A DNA stretch of 64,000 nucleotides from Mucilaginibacter sp. (GCF_025359345.1 NZ_JANYGQ010000003.1:62001-126000); one strand, 5' to 3'. Positions 43,860 through 52,574 are shown, counted from the stretch's first letter. Notes: generated by a model not told the origin, from the letters alone. Program-made: numbers and translations.

Positions 43860-44902
43860 TTAAAGTTTTGTAAGGTTTCGAGTAATATGTTGTTTTCGGC
43901 AGCGGTACCAACGGTTATGCGCAGGCAGCCTTCGCAAAGTTCCACTTTCGAACGATTGCGAACTATAATCCCCTTATCAACCAAATAATTGTAAATGCCG
44001 TTTGCATCTGTTGTTTTTACCAGGATGAAGTTGGCATCCGACGGGTAGATATCGACTACAAAGTCAAAGTGCTTCAAACCAAGCACCAAGTTGTCTCTTT
44101 GTATCAAAGCCTCTTTAATCCAGCTGTTTATTTGCTCAATATTTCCCAGCGCCTGTAGTGCCAGTTGTTGCGATGCCTCGTTAATGTTATATGGTGGTTT
44201 CACCTTATTCATTACCTCTATGATCTCTTCGCTTGCGAAGGCCATTCCCACACGCAAGCCAGCCAGGCCCCATGCTTTGGACAGCGTTTGCAAAACAACA
44301 AGGTTAGCGTATTCTGTAAGCTCCTGTATAAATGTTTTTTGGCGACTGAAATTGATATAAGCTTCATCAACCACCACAATACCACTAAAGTTGGCCAGCA
44401 AAGTTTCAACATCTGTACGATCTATCGAATTACCGGTAGGATTATTTGGCGAACAGATAAATATCAACTTGGTATGTTCATCAATTGCCTCGGCAATGCC
44501 TTCTAAATTCAATTGAAATTCTTCAGTAAGCGGCACATTCTTTACAGCGATGTCATTAATATTAGCTGATACCTGGTACATGCCATAAGTAGGCGGAACC
44601 AGGATAACGTTGTCTACTCCTGGATTACAAAAGCTGCGGAAAAGGATATCTATCGCCTCATCGCTGCCGTTGCCCAAAAATATATTGCGCGGTGGCACGC
44701 CTTTAATCTGGCTTAAGCGCTTTTTAACTTCAAATTGTAACGGATCGGGGTAACGGTTGTACTGCTGCTCCAACGGCGAGCCAAATGCATTTTCATTGGC
44801 ATCAAGGAACACGCTGGCCTCGCCCTGGTACTCATCGCGTGCCGAGGAGTAGGGGGTGAGGTTTTTTATATTTTCTCTGAGTAATTTATCTATGCTAAAC
44901 AT
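43856..44902 (-). CDS. hisC: Histidinol-phosphate aminotransferase
   Basis: A 348-residue PLP-dependent fold-type I transaminase, step 7. Visible: [37 protein letters not shown] and the PLP-lysine motif [14 protein letters not shown]. Full length. Lies 6 nt after hisD and overlaps hisB by ATGA. Confidence 0.97.
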   Translation of the reverse strand: MFSIDKLLRENIKNLTPYSSARDEYQGEASVFLDANENAFGSPLEQQYNRYPDPLQFEVKKRLSQIKGVPPRNIFLGNGSDEAIDILFRSFCNPGVDNVILVPPTYGMYQVSANINDIAVKNVPLTEEFQLNLEGIAEAIDEHTKLIFICSPNNPTGNSIDRTDVETLLANFSGIVVVDEAYINFSRQKTFIQELTEYANLVVLQTLSKAWGLAGLRVGMAFASEEIIEVMNKVKPPYNINEASQQLALQALGNIEQINSWIKEALIQRDNLVLGLKHFDFVVDIYPSDANFILVKTTDANGIYNYLVDKGIIVRNRSKVELCEGCLRITVGTAAENNILLETLQNFK

Positions 44903-44908
44903 TATTCT

Positions 44909-46198
44909 TTATTCTTCTTTTAAACGGACACTTACGGCATTTTTATGTGCATGTAACCCTTCCAACTCCGCCAATATTTCAACTGATGGCCCGATATTTT
45001 GCAACCCTTCTTTGGTTAGGTGTTGAAAGGTTATTTTCTTTACAAATGAATCAACCGACACACCTGAATAGGCCCTTGCATACGAACTGGTTGGCAATGT
45101 GTGATTGGTGCCGGATGCGTAATCCCCGGCACTCTCAGGCGTTAAATTGCCCAGGAATACCGAACCAGCATTGATGATTTTTGCAGTTATCTGTTGCCAA
45201 TTTGCTGTGGCTAATATCAAATGCTCCGGTGCGTATTGGTTGCTGAAATCCATAGCCTCATCCAAATTGCCAGTTACCACGATGTACGAGTTTTCAATGG
45301 CAACTTTTGCAATTTCGGCGCGTGGCAAAACAGCGAGTTGTTTATCAAGTTCATTTAAAACATCTTCTGCAATTTGTTTCGACGTGCAAACCAAAATCGA
45401 CTGGCTATCCATGCCGTGTTCTGCTTGTGCCAGCAAATCGGCAGCGGCAAAAATCGGATTGGCGGTTTCGTCGGCTATAACCAGCACCTCTGAAGGCCCG
45501 GCCGGCATATCGATAGCAGTTGTTGTGGTCGACTGGATGATGGTTTTAGCCTTGGTTACAAACTGGTTGCCGGGGCCGAATATCTTATCCACTTTGGCTA
45601 TGCTTTCCGTACCGTAAGCCATGGCGGCGATAGCCTGTGAGCCTCCCGCAAGAAATATCTTATCAATTCCCAGCAACAGCGCCACGTAAGCTATAAACGC
45701 ATTTACCTTGCCATTTTTTTGTGGTGGCGAACAAACCATAATTTCGTGGCAGCCTGCTATCTGAGCCGGTATGCCCAGCATTAAAAACGTGCTTGGTAAC
45801 ACCGCCGAACCACCGGGTATATACAACCCTACCTTTTCGATCGGCCGCAATTCGCGCCAGCAGGTAACACCGGGCATGGTTTCAACTTTGTCTTCGGATT
45901 TTATTTGCGCCTGGTGAAATTTGTAGATGTTGTTGTAAGCCACCTTTAACGCTGCTTTCTGTTCATCAGAAACTGACGATGCAATTTCAGTTAGCTCAGC
46001 TTTATCCAAATAAAGTTTTTCCAGTTCAACCTTGTCAAACTTATGGGCATAATCAAACAAAGCACTATCACCGTTTTGCTGAACATGGGCAATCACATCT
46101 TCAACAATAGCGCGTATTTCGTTAGCCGGGTCAACGTTGCGTTGAACGAGTTGTTGAATGTCGCTTTTATTTAAGTCTAAATAGTTAAATACCTTCAT
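44909..46198 (-). CDS. hisD: Histidinol dehydrogenase
   Basis: A 429-residue zinc enzyme for the last two oxidations of histidine synthesis. Motifs: GLYIPGGSAVLPSTFLMLGIPA, GPGNQFVTKAK, DMPAGPSEVLVIAD, AEHGMDSQ (Zn ligands) and YAPEHL, GTNHTLPT. Full length. Preceded by a 149-nt gap full of palindromes that separates it from hisG. Confidence 0.97.
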   Translation of the reverse strand: MKVFNYLDLNKSDIQQLVQRNVDPANEIRAIVEDVIAHVQQNGDSALFDYAHKFDKVELEKLYLDKAELTEIASSVSDEQKAALKVAYNNIYKFHQAQIKSEDKVETMPGVTCWRELRPIEKVGLYIPGGSAVLPSTFLMLGIPAQIAGCHEIMVCSPPQKNGKVNAFIAYVALLLGIDKIFLAGGSQAIAAMAYGTESIAKVDKIFGPGNQFVTKAKTIIQSTTTTAIDMPAGPSEVLVIADETANPIFAAADLLAQAEHGMDSQSILVCTSKQIAEDVLNELDKQLAVLPRAEIAKVAIENSYIVVTGNLDEAMDFSNQYAPEHLILATANWQQITAKIINAGSVFLGNLTPESAGDYASGTNHTLPTSSYARAYSGVSVDSFVKKITFQHLTKEGLQNIGPSVEILAELEGLHAHKNAVSVRLKEE

Positions 46199-46200
46199 AG

Positions 46201-46333
46201 CTCAGGCCCCCAATCCCGCTAAAGGGGAGTTACGTCCGCTTTGCCCCCAAACCCCCTAAAGGGGGCTTAAAAGCGCTTTTTGTTAGTTAATTATCTCACC
46301 CTTCCTTTTTGCTCCTCCGCTATTTAGCGGAGG
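46201..46333. repeat. Palindromic repeats in the hisG-hisD gap
   Basis: Two direct copies related to the hisH-associated palindrome (46205-46228 and 46243-46266, cores CTAAAGGGG and CCCCCTAAAGGGGG), the 12-bp palindrome AAAAGCGCTTTT at 46269-46280, and a perfect 8-bp hairpin CCTCCGCT-ATTT-AGCGGAGG at 46314-46333, 14 nt after the hisG stop. No T-run follows, so termination is not obvious; mRNA processing or partial polarity are alternatives. Confidence 0.75.
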
Positions 46334-46347
46334 CCGGAGGGCTTTGC

Positions 46348-47199
46348 CTACAATATTATCTTCTCAATCGGCATTACCACAATGCCTTGTGCACCTGCTT
46401 GTTTTAGCTGGCTTATCCTGTCCCAAAAATCGCGTTCAGGGATTACGGTGTGTACCGCAACCCAGTTTTCTTCGGCTAACGGAACTACCGAAGGGCTTTT
46501 TACGCCAGGCAGCAGTGCCGTTATAGCAGCTAAATTATCCCTGTGCACATTTAATACCACGTATTTGGTTTCCTTAGCCCGCAATACCGACTGGATTCGT
46601 TGTATCAATTCCAATACCAGATCTTCGGTTTCGCTGCCTTTGCGGCCAATAAGCACCGCTTCAGACGACATTACATCGGCAAATGGTTTTAAACCGTTGC
46701 TTTTTAACGTGCCGCCGGTTGAAACCAAATCGCAAATAGCATCGGCCAAACCCAGGCCGGGCGAGATTTCAACTGAGCCTGAAATGGTGCGGATGTCCGA
46801 AGTAATCCCATTTTCCTTCAGGAACTTGCCCAAAATAACAGGGTAGGTGGTAGCTATCGATTTACCGTTTAGTCCGGCAAGATTTTGAATGTCGTCGTTA
46901 TTAGGTACGGCAATTTTGAGCGAGCATTTGCCAAAGCCAAGGCGCTGCAGGTAACTTACTTTAACTTCGGTCTCCTGTATCACGTTTTCGCCAACAATAC
47001 CCAGGTCGGCAATGCCGTCCTGAACATATTCTGGGATATCGTCGTCGCGCAGAAAAAGAATTTCGAGCGGGAAATTTGAAACAGGAGAGATAAGCGAGCT
47101 TTTGTAGTTTTCGAAACTTAAGCCACAATTTTTTAATAATTCAACGGATTTTTCGTTGAGCCGGCCAGATTTCTGGATAGCTATTTTGAGTGTTTTCAC
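46348..47199 (-). CDS. hisG: ATP phosphoribosyltransferase (long form)
   Basis: A 283-residue enzyme of the long HisG type: catalytic domains (KIAIQKSGRLNEKS, DGIADLGIVGENV, SGSVEISPGLGLADAICDLVSTGGTL with the PRPP loop) plus a C-terminal ACT-like regulatory domain (about 215-283) for histidine feedback inhibition. The start codon is GTG at 47199; the sequence MKTLKIAIQKSGRL matches the family start. It is the first structural gene, 68 nt downstream of a His-rich leader peptide. Confidence 0.96.
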   Translation of the reverse strand: MKTLKIAIQKSGRLNEKSVELLKNCGLSFENYKSSLISPVSNFPLEILFLRDDDIPEYVQDGIADLGIVGENVIQETEVKVSYLQRLGFGKCSLKIAVPNNDDIQNLAGLNGKSIATTYPVILGKFLKENGITSDIRTISGSVEISPGLGLADAICDLVSTGGTLKSNGLKPFADVMSSEAVLIGRKGSETEDLVLELIQRIQSVLRAKETKYVVLNVHRDNLAAITALLPGVKSPSVVPLAEENWVAVHTVIPERDFWDRISQLKQAGAQGIVVMPIEKIIL

Positions 47200-47267
47200 T
47201 GATTGGTTTTAAAGGAACTATAATAAAAATATAAACGGAAGGTTGTTATTTCACGTAGAAACATACA

Positions 47268-47330
47268 TTATCTAATCACCACATAGTGGTGATGGTGCAG
47301 GTGCAGATGATATAATGTATAACCGTTCAT
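47268..47330 (-). CDS. His-rich leader peptide (putative histidine attenuator)
   Basis: A 20-codon open frame, ATG at 47330 and TAA at 47270-47268. Residues 8-15 read HLHLHHHH: six histidines in eight codons, immediately upstream of hisG and downstream of a strong promoter. The RNA can form an 8-bp hairpin from the last His codons (47275-47282 with 47286-47293), enclosed by a 9-bp pairing between leader codons 4-7 (47312-47320) and the leader stop region (47263-47271). A ribosome stalled at His codons would break both. This is the layout of classical amino-acid attenuators. A canonical T-rich terminator is not obvious before hisG, so the downstream switch is unclear. Confidence 0.85.
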   Translation of the reverse strand: MNGYTLYHLHLHHHHYVVIR

Positions 47331-47364
47331 TTTTTTTGTATAGTAAAACGATAGATAATGCGTG

Positions 47365-47394
47365 CAAATATAGGGAATGGATTATTAAATCAAA
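47365..47394 (-). promoter_or_regulatory. Promoter of the histidine operon
   Basis: On the minus strand, TTTG (47394-47391) and TATATTTG (47372-47365) are exact Bacteroidota -33 and -7 elements separated by 18 nt. Transcription would begin near 47358, about 28 nt before the leader-peptide ATG. Confidence 0.75.
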
Positions 47395-47494
47395 ATTTTA
47401 TTTCGATTTGCTTGTTTCGGTATCGTTAAGGCAAAATTAAATTTTGGCTGTTCCTCAGTGATTTGACAACTTTTTAAAAGTTGTCGAATCTAAC

Positions 47495-48739
47495 TTACAA
47501 AGCGTGATCAGCGTGTAAATCGCCGCCTTTCCAAGCTTTTTTAGCGCTCCAATCTTCATTTGAGCTGCTCCAAAACAAGTCCGATTCCGACAGCCCCAAT
47601 GGTAGCAAAATTGCCGAACACAGGTATAAACTACCCGTAGAAATATACGTTTCCGCTAACGACGGCTGATGCCCGTAAACCCCGATCCGCAGCCAGCCAT
47701 TCTCATCAAACATCTCTTTGGAATCGGTCACTTTTTTAATAACAGTAGTTAGTGCGCAGCGTACCTGCGCCGGGTTTAACTCTTTTGGCAATTGCTGTCT
47801 GTAAGCCATATTCGCCAGGTGATGAAACGCCCCGGTGCGGTAAGTGATCGATCGGCCTATGATTGGGTAAGTGCCATCAAATCCAATTAAACGTTCCTGT
47901 ATCTGGCTATAACGAAGATTGCGGGTTAGAACCTGTTTTCTAATTGGTTCAAAGGCTTCATCTTTGGTTGCCACAATCTTTAAGACATCGTACAAATAAG
48001 GATGAATTACAAAACTGTTGTAATAATCCCAGTGAAATTCCGCACCATCGCCGTACAGGCCATCACCTTTATACCAAAGCTGGTGCTGTTTAATTGCGTA
48101 ATCAATCCTTGCCATTTCAAAAGGCTGGTTTATGGTGATGAAGAAAGCCTCGATCATAGCCGCAAACAGTAGCCAGTTATTTTCAGGAGGTTTTATCTTG
48201 CGGGTTTTAAGCAGGGCGGCAATTACATTTTTTCGTGTGCCGGCATCCAAAGCTTCCCACAATTTAGGACAGCGGATAAGACCATAAGCAAAAAAGGAGG
48301 CATCTACCAGGGGCTGTCCACCTTCGTCGCCCCAATTCATATAATCCTTAGCAGCGGGATTGGTGGCGTTTTCAATTCCTTTTATTACGAGTTTAAAATA
48401 CCTGGTCTGCAGATGTTTTTCAGCTTCATTAATATGTTCGGCCTGTAACCATGGAGTAATACCGCATAACAGGCGGCCAAAAGCTTCAAGATGAGTGTAT
48501 TTTGCCCGGTCGTTTATTAACGATGGCTCTTTAGCTTCAACGGGCATTTTTTGTTTGAGTTGGTCGACGGCAAGTGCGGTTAATACAGGTTCTGCTAATT
48601 TTTGGAGATAGTTTAGCCAAAAATTGCGGGTGTTCGTAGGGGAAGAGGCAGCTTCTAATGATTTGGTGGTAAATGGTGCCGATATTAACGGAACTATCCC
48701 CAGTACACCGGTATTTTGTAAAAAACTTCTCCTCTTCAT
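47495..48739 (-). CDS. DUF2264 domain protein, exported
   Basis: A 414-residue protein with an N-terminal KRRSFLQNTGVLG twin-arginine-like signal. The mature part has the DUF2264 pattern: RNFWLNYLQKLAEPVLTALA, LEAFGRLLCGITPWL, YMNWGDEGGQPLVDASF, KIKPPENNWLLFAAMIEAF and GDGAEFHWDYYNSFVIHPYL. The family adopts an (alpha/alpha)-type fold and is suspected to act on plant polysaccharides (uronate-containing), but the activity is not settled. It shares no operon with neighbours; a palindromic repeat precedes it. Confidence 0.9.
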   Translation of the reverse strand: MKRRSFLQNTGVLGIVPLISAPFTTKSLEAASSPTNTRNFWLNYLQKLAEPVLTALAVDQLKQKMPVEAKEPSLINDRAKYTHLEAFGRLLCGITPWLQAEHINEAEKHLQTRYFKLVIKGIENATNPAAKDYMNWGDEGGQPLVDASFFAYGLIRCPKLWEALDAGTRKNVIAALLKTRKIKPPENNWLLFAAMIEAFFITINQPFEMARIDYAIKQHQLWYKGDGLYGDGAEFHWDYYNSFVIHPYLYDVLKIVATKDEAFEPIRKQVLTRNLRYSQIQERLIGFDGTYPIIGRSITYRTGAFHHLANMAYRQQLPKELNPAQVRCALTTVIKKVTDSKEMFDENGWLRIGVYGHQPSLAETYISTGSLYLCSAILLPLGLSESDLFWSSSNEDWSAKKAWKGGDLHADHAL

Positions 48740-48762
48740 CCTTTGGAATTATTAAAAAAGAA

Positions 48763-48860
48763 TTTGTCATTGAGAGTAATGAACGAATGCGGCAATCTCG
48801 TCGCTGTTCATGTTCGCGAGACATGGCGACGGGATTGCTTCGTTCCTCGCAATGACAAAG
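48763..48860. repeat. GTCATTGCGAG palindromic repeat, copy 3 (diverged)
   Basis: Arms at 48763-48804 (TTTGTCATTGAGAGTAATGA...) and 48825-48860 (...TTCCTCGCAATGACAAAG). The left arm is expanded and mutated relative to copies 1 and 2, and the right arm lacks their 3-nt duplications. It lies between the DUF2264 and GT-C-like genes. Confidence 0.85.
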
Positions 48861-48901
48861 CTTTATTGTTTTGATTATCAATAAGATAATAGATATTTAA
48901 T

Positions 48902-50404
48902 CTATTTCTCCTCGCACAAATAAATGTCGCCCTCTTTGGCGCTGCCAATCTTCACCAGCTTTTTGTTCTTCATAATATCCGGGAGGCTTATCAGCTCAGT
49001 ATTATACAGGTTAGTGAACCAGATCAGGTAAAAGCGCTTTTGCGCATAAAATCGCTGCACATCGCCTTTATTATCTTTATGGGGGATAACCGTAGACGAC
49101 ATCCGGGTAAAGAAATAAACAGCCTCATCGGCATCGGTATAAATAGGGATGCCTGGTTTAAACATGTTTTGATGATGACGCAGGTATACTATAAATTCCG
49201 ATTTGTTCCAATCATCATCACTGTAGCCAGGTACGCCATAATCGCACTCATCATCATAACGCTGGTAGTCGGTCTTTACGGTGAAGAATTCAAAGGACAG
49301 CATTAAAAGTACGGCGACAGTTGCCAGCGCATATTTAGCTTTTGATTTTACCAGCCGAAGCACATCAGGTACCCAGCTTGTACAGGCAATCAGCAGCGGA
49401 ATAAACATCGGAGATAGCAGGCGACTGTTAATCCGTTCATACCGGGATATACTGGCCGATATCACTATAAAAAGACCATAAACAACAGCAAAGGCGATTA
49501 CAATGTTTTCGTAACTGTTTATGCGGCCTTTGAATGCTTTCCATAATAAGATTCCAATCAGCGCCAGCAAAACTACCGAAGTGATTACGGCTGCGTATGG
49601 ATAGGCTGCTTTGCTTAAGCTGCCCCAATCGCAAATTACGGTTCCGAAATAATATAGATTATCAACAAATGGGGTTATTGAAGGATACCGCGTGCCGGTA
49701 CTTAAGCCGGAGTTAATCCTGTTCATCAATAGGTTGCCGGCCAATAACGAAACACCTATTATCCCAAATAAAAGGATATGTCCGACTTTCTTTTTAATGG
49801 CGAGTTGGTTATCCAGCAACAGCATCAATCCGCCAGCGCCAATAACGGTTACACCGGCATAACGTGTAATGCAGCTGATAGCGGCAATAACAGCCACCCA
49901 TACCAGCGCTTTGGTGCTGTGCGTTTGCAGGTAGCGCCAATAAGCAATGATAAACAACAGCATTTCGAAAATAAACAATGTTTCAGACCACAGGTAGGTG
50001 TAAATCTCCAACAAACCGGGGCTTAGAATAATGGCAATCAGTATCAGCCACTTGTAAATCCGCGAATGCGAAATAAATTTTTCCATTATCCAGCCGCTGG
50101 TGAATATTACGGCTGCAAAAAGCGTAGCGTTAATCATCGCCCCGGCCTCAATGGGGTCTACCCGGGTAATAAACTGGATGACTGCTAAAAAGAAGGGATA
50201 AAACACCGGGAAAAAAACCAGCGGACCTTTATTGAAAGTAATAATGGTGCCATGCGCCTGCAGGTTAGTAGCGGTGCTGGCATACATGATTGAATCGGGC
50301 GATATACCTACGCCGCTATATTTTGTAAACAGGTAAATAACTACGAAACCAATAATGGCTGCTATTAATGAATCGATATTGGTTAAATAGCGTTTTAGGG
50401 TCAT
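48902..50404 (-). CDS. GT-C-fold glycosyltransferase-like integral membrane protein
   Basis: A 500-residue protein with about ten transmembrane helices through residue ~370 and a soluble C-terminal domain. The N-terminal loop GVGISPDSIMYASTATNL contains an Asp as in GT39/ArnT-type transferases that use lipid-linked sugar donors. The family-level match is moderate (DUF/GT39-like). Just downstream lies gmhB, an LPS heptose gene, so a role in envelope glycan modification is plausible but inferred. Confidence 0.78.
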   Translation of the reverse strand: MTLKRYLTNIDSLIAAIIGFVVIYLFTKYSGVGISPDSIMYASTATNLQAHGTIITFNKGPLVFFPVFYPFFLAVIQFITRVDPIEAGAMINATLFAAVIFTSGWIMEKFISHSRIYKWLILIAIILSPGLLEIYTYLWSETLFIFEMLLFIIAYWRYLQTHSTKALVWVAVIAAISCITRYAGVTVIGAGGLMLLLDNQLAIKKKVGHILLFGIIGVSLLAGNLLMNRINSGLSTGTRYPSITPFVDNLYYFGTVICDWGSLSKAAYPYAAVITSVVLLALIGILLWKAFKGRINSYENIVIAFAVVYGLFIVISASISRYERINSRLLSPMFIPLLIACTSWVPDVLRLVKSKAKYALATVAVLLMLSFEFFTVKTDYQRYDDECDYGVPGYSDDDWNKSEFIVYLRHHQNMFKPGIPIYTDADEAVYFFTRMSSTVIPHKDNKGDVQRFYAQKRFYLIWFTNLYNTELISLPDIMKNKKLVKIGSAKEGDIYLCEEK

Positions 50405-50470
50405 TTTAGTCGTTGTAATATTGGAAAGTTTTAAAGTTGTAATGTTGTTTTTAAATCTACAAGAAAAAAA

Positions 50471-50512
50471 CTAATCTCTAATCTCCAGTCTCTGGTCGCT
50501 GTCTTTAGTCGA
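50471..50512. repeat. Heptamer array, copy 5 (single arm)
   Basis: Six consecutive 7-mers: CTAATCT twice, CCAGTCT, CTGGTCG, CTGTCTT, TAGTCGA. The last ones cover the gmhB stop codon. Unlike copies 1-4, no convincing complementary arm is seen upstream. Confidence 0.7.
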
Positions 50513-50996
50513 TCAAATCCAAAATCTCACTAATCGGCTGGTCGCTGTTTATTAAAATGCCTTTTACACCGGCTGCCGTTCCTGCTTCTACATCGCGCTC
50601 GCGGTCGCCAATAAAGTATGATTTTGCCGGGTCGAGGTTGTATTTTTCAATGCCCTGTAACAGCAGCCCTGGTTTTGGTTTGCGGCAATCACAGTCGCCG
50701 GTAAAATTGGGATGGTGCGGACAGTAAAAAAAGTCGGTTATCTCAACGCCGTGCGCGTGGTACGTTTCTTTCAGACTAAGGTGCATTTTGGCAAGCTCAT
50801 CTTCGGTGTACCAACCTTTGGCCAAGCCGCCCTGGTTAGTGGCCACCAATAACAAATAGCCCTTGTTCTGTAAAATTTTTAGGGCCTCAAAATTATCTAA
50901 TATGTGGAAATCTTCAAGTCGGCGCACGTAGTCGCCCATTTCGCGGTTCAATACGCCATCACGGTCTAAAAAAACAGCTTTATTCTTTTGCAGCAT
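50505..50996 (-). CDS. gmhB: D-glycero-D-manno-heptose 1,7-bisphosphate 7-phosphatase
   Basis: A 163-residue HAD-IIIA phosphatase in the ADP-heptose pathway for LPS inner core. Motif I FLDRDGVLNRE, motif II VATNQGGLAKG, the zinc loop CPHHP...CDCRKP, and motif III FIGDRERDVEAG are all present. It has standard length. Transcribed just upstream of the GT-C-like gene's... same strand order is lipoprotein, gmhB, GT-C-like gene; the gap to the latter holds a heptamer array. Confidence 0.95.
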   Translation of the reverse strand: MLQKNKAVFLDRDGVLNREMGDYVRRLEDFHILDNFEALKILQNKGYLLLVATNQGGLAKGWYTEDELAKMHLSLKETYHAHGVEITDFFYCPHHPNFTGDCDCRKPKPGLLLQGIEKYNLDPAKSYFIGDRERDVEAGTAAGVKGILINSDQPISEILDLID

Positions 50997-51065
50997 CTAA
51001 ATCAAATTTTTGCAAAGGTAACAAATCCTTAAATATGGTTTTTGGATGGCATGCCCGCGAAAAAT

Positions 51066-51100
51066 AAAAGGCACAATAACCGGAGTTATCATGCCTTTTT
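51066..51100. terminator. Hairpin terminator downstream of the lipoprotein gene
   Basis: A 15-bp stem with two mismatches (51066-51080 and 51085-51099) with a 4-nt loop, flanked by A-run and T-run, so usable in both directions. It lies between the lipoprotein stop and gmhB start. Confidence 0.75.
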
Positions 51101-51134
51101 ATGCCGAACGCGCACTGGTTGCGCGCGTTAAATT

Positions 51135-51698
51135 TTAATTACTGGTGAAATTATAAGGTACTTTATTGAATCCACCACCCGAAATTACGGCTATCGACAC
51201 CGAAATTATGTTACCGTGGGTATCATAGTTGTTTACCAGTGTAGTAAAGCTAAAGGTGCCTGTCATCTCTCTCTTTACTGAATCGATCGCGGTTACCACC
51301 ACTGTACCAGAGCCGGGGGCAACGGCGCCATTTGGAACGTAAACAATAGCTCCGGCATCGTTTCTTTTCGGTGTTGAAAATGCTAACGCTACATTTGGTG
51401 TGCTATCAACAATATAGGTACCTAACGGAAATCCGCTGGTATTGCTGCCACTGGCCTTTGTGAGTGACAGGGTTACCCTTCTTTTAAATGCAGTACCCTC
51501 GCAGGTAAAAGTTTTTGTTTTGGCAATTGAATTGTATACTAATGATGAGGTTACAGTATCGGTAAACCATGTACTGTCTTTTATGTTGGCTATCATTAAG
51601 TTGGTAGCGGTGGCGGTTGCTACAACTGTGTCTTTTTTACAATTTTCAAGAAATAAAATACCCGATAACAAAATAGCAATAAGTGAAATTTTCTTCAT
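51135..51698 (-). CDS. Lipoprotein, possibly DUF6252-like
   Basis: A 187-residue lipoprotein with signal MKKISLIAILLSGILFLENC and lipid Cys at residue 20 followed by KKD. The mature part is Thr/Ser-rich beta structure (STWFTDTVTSS, GFPLGTYIVDS, REMTGTFSFTTL), the pattern of Bacteroidota DUF6252-type proteins with a beta-sandwich (family not verified). Surface or periplasmic; function unknown. Followed by a clear terminator. Confidence 0.75.
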   Translation of the reverse strand: MKKISLIAILLSGILFLENCKKDTVVATATATNLMIANIKDSTWFTDTVTSSLVYNSIAKTKTFTCEGTAFKRRVTLSLTKASGSNTSGFPLGTYIVDSTPNVALAFSTPKRNDAGAIVYVPNGAVAPGSGTVVVTAIDSVKREMTGTFSFTTLVNNYDTHGNIISVSIAVISGGGFNKVPYNFTSN

Positions 51699-51844
51699 AT
51701 ATATTTATTTAGCAAAGGAACGACTTTTACCTAAATTTAATATAAAGTATTTCGTTTTTTACATTTTTTAACACTTCGGGCGTTTTAGGTCGTATTTATT
51801 AACATTTTGGGCGCCTCGCTGAATGGGGCGCCCAATGAGGTTTT

Positions 51845-52042
51845 CTACTTAAAGTATGATAGTGGAATCTCTTTCCACATGCCATGAGAGAGCCCACCGG
51901 TAAGCAATTCGTAAATTAAATACAGAGGCCAAAATATGTAGCTGAGTAACAGGTATATAATGTTATGGTTATAGTGCCAGTTTATCATTAGTGTGTAAAT
52001 CCCCAACACTAAGTAAAGGATGCTTGAGTCTCTTCTTTTCAT
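51845..52042 (-). CDS. Small membrane protein, unknown
   Basis: A 65-residue protein with two predicted membrane segments (SILYLVLGIYTLMI; IIYLLLSYIFWPLYLIYELL) and basic N-terminus MKRRD. No family recognised. It is isolated between longer non-coding stretches; the hydrophobic pattern and good start support it being real. Confidence 0.5.
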   Translation of the reverse strand: MKRRDSSILYLVLGIYTLMINWHYNHNIIYLLLSYIFWPLYLIYELLTGGLSHGMWKEIPLSYFK

Positions 52043-52309
52043 AATTTTAACCGAGTTTAAGTATAAATTCTTTTCAATATTAACAAATTAAGGTAACTAT
52101 ATGGCAAATTTGTTTGCATAAATAAAAGGAGGTTTAATTATAGGTTTACACATTGTTAATAACTATTACTGAACTCAGGTTAAGTTAAATTTGTTTGTTA
52201 AGCATAATTATATAACTTGGCTTCCGGTATTCAAAAATATCATACTATAAAACCTATTTAAAAACAAAATGCCCTTACAAGGGTTTACTTAAAAAAAACA
52301 AAACTTATC

Positions 52310-52519
52310 ATGGCAACAACAAGTGGTATTACTGCGTATTCAGTAAAAACAAAAACTAAAAATGTACCAATGATCGATCCTGTAATTGATATTAAATCAG
52401 GAAGGTACATCGCAACAGGAAAAGACGCCGAAGGCAACAAAATGGCTGCAATTATGGGTAAGGCAACTGCCGAAGAGCACATAAAAGCAGGCAATGCTAA
52501 AAAAGGTTCTGGCTGGTAG
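52310..52519 (+). CDS. Small soluble protein, unknown
   Basis: A 69-residue protein, MATTSGITAYSVKTKTKNVP to KKGSGW, rich in Lys, Ala and Thr, with no Cys. Preceded by a 267-nt region holding a TAAATTTG box (52186-52193, exact TAnnTTTG) and followed by a strong terminator, so it appears to be an independent transcription unit. No family recognised. Confidence 0.62.
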   Translation: MATTSGITAYSVKTKTKNVPMIDPVIDIKSGRYIATGKDAEGNKMAAIMGKATAEEHIKAGNAKKGSGW

Positions 52520-52574
52520 TCGGTACTGTTGTACGTATTAAATCATTGGTTTTATATAAATCTAATGATACAAA

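Noticed and set aside
48537-48881. Open frame of 114 codons on the minus strand
   Set aside because: It runs through the diverged GTCATTGCGAG repeat and then overlaps the DUF2264 gene out of frame; no domain.
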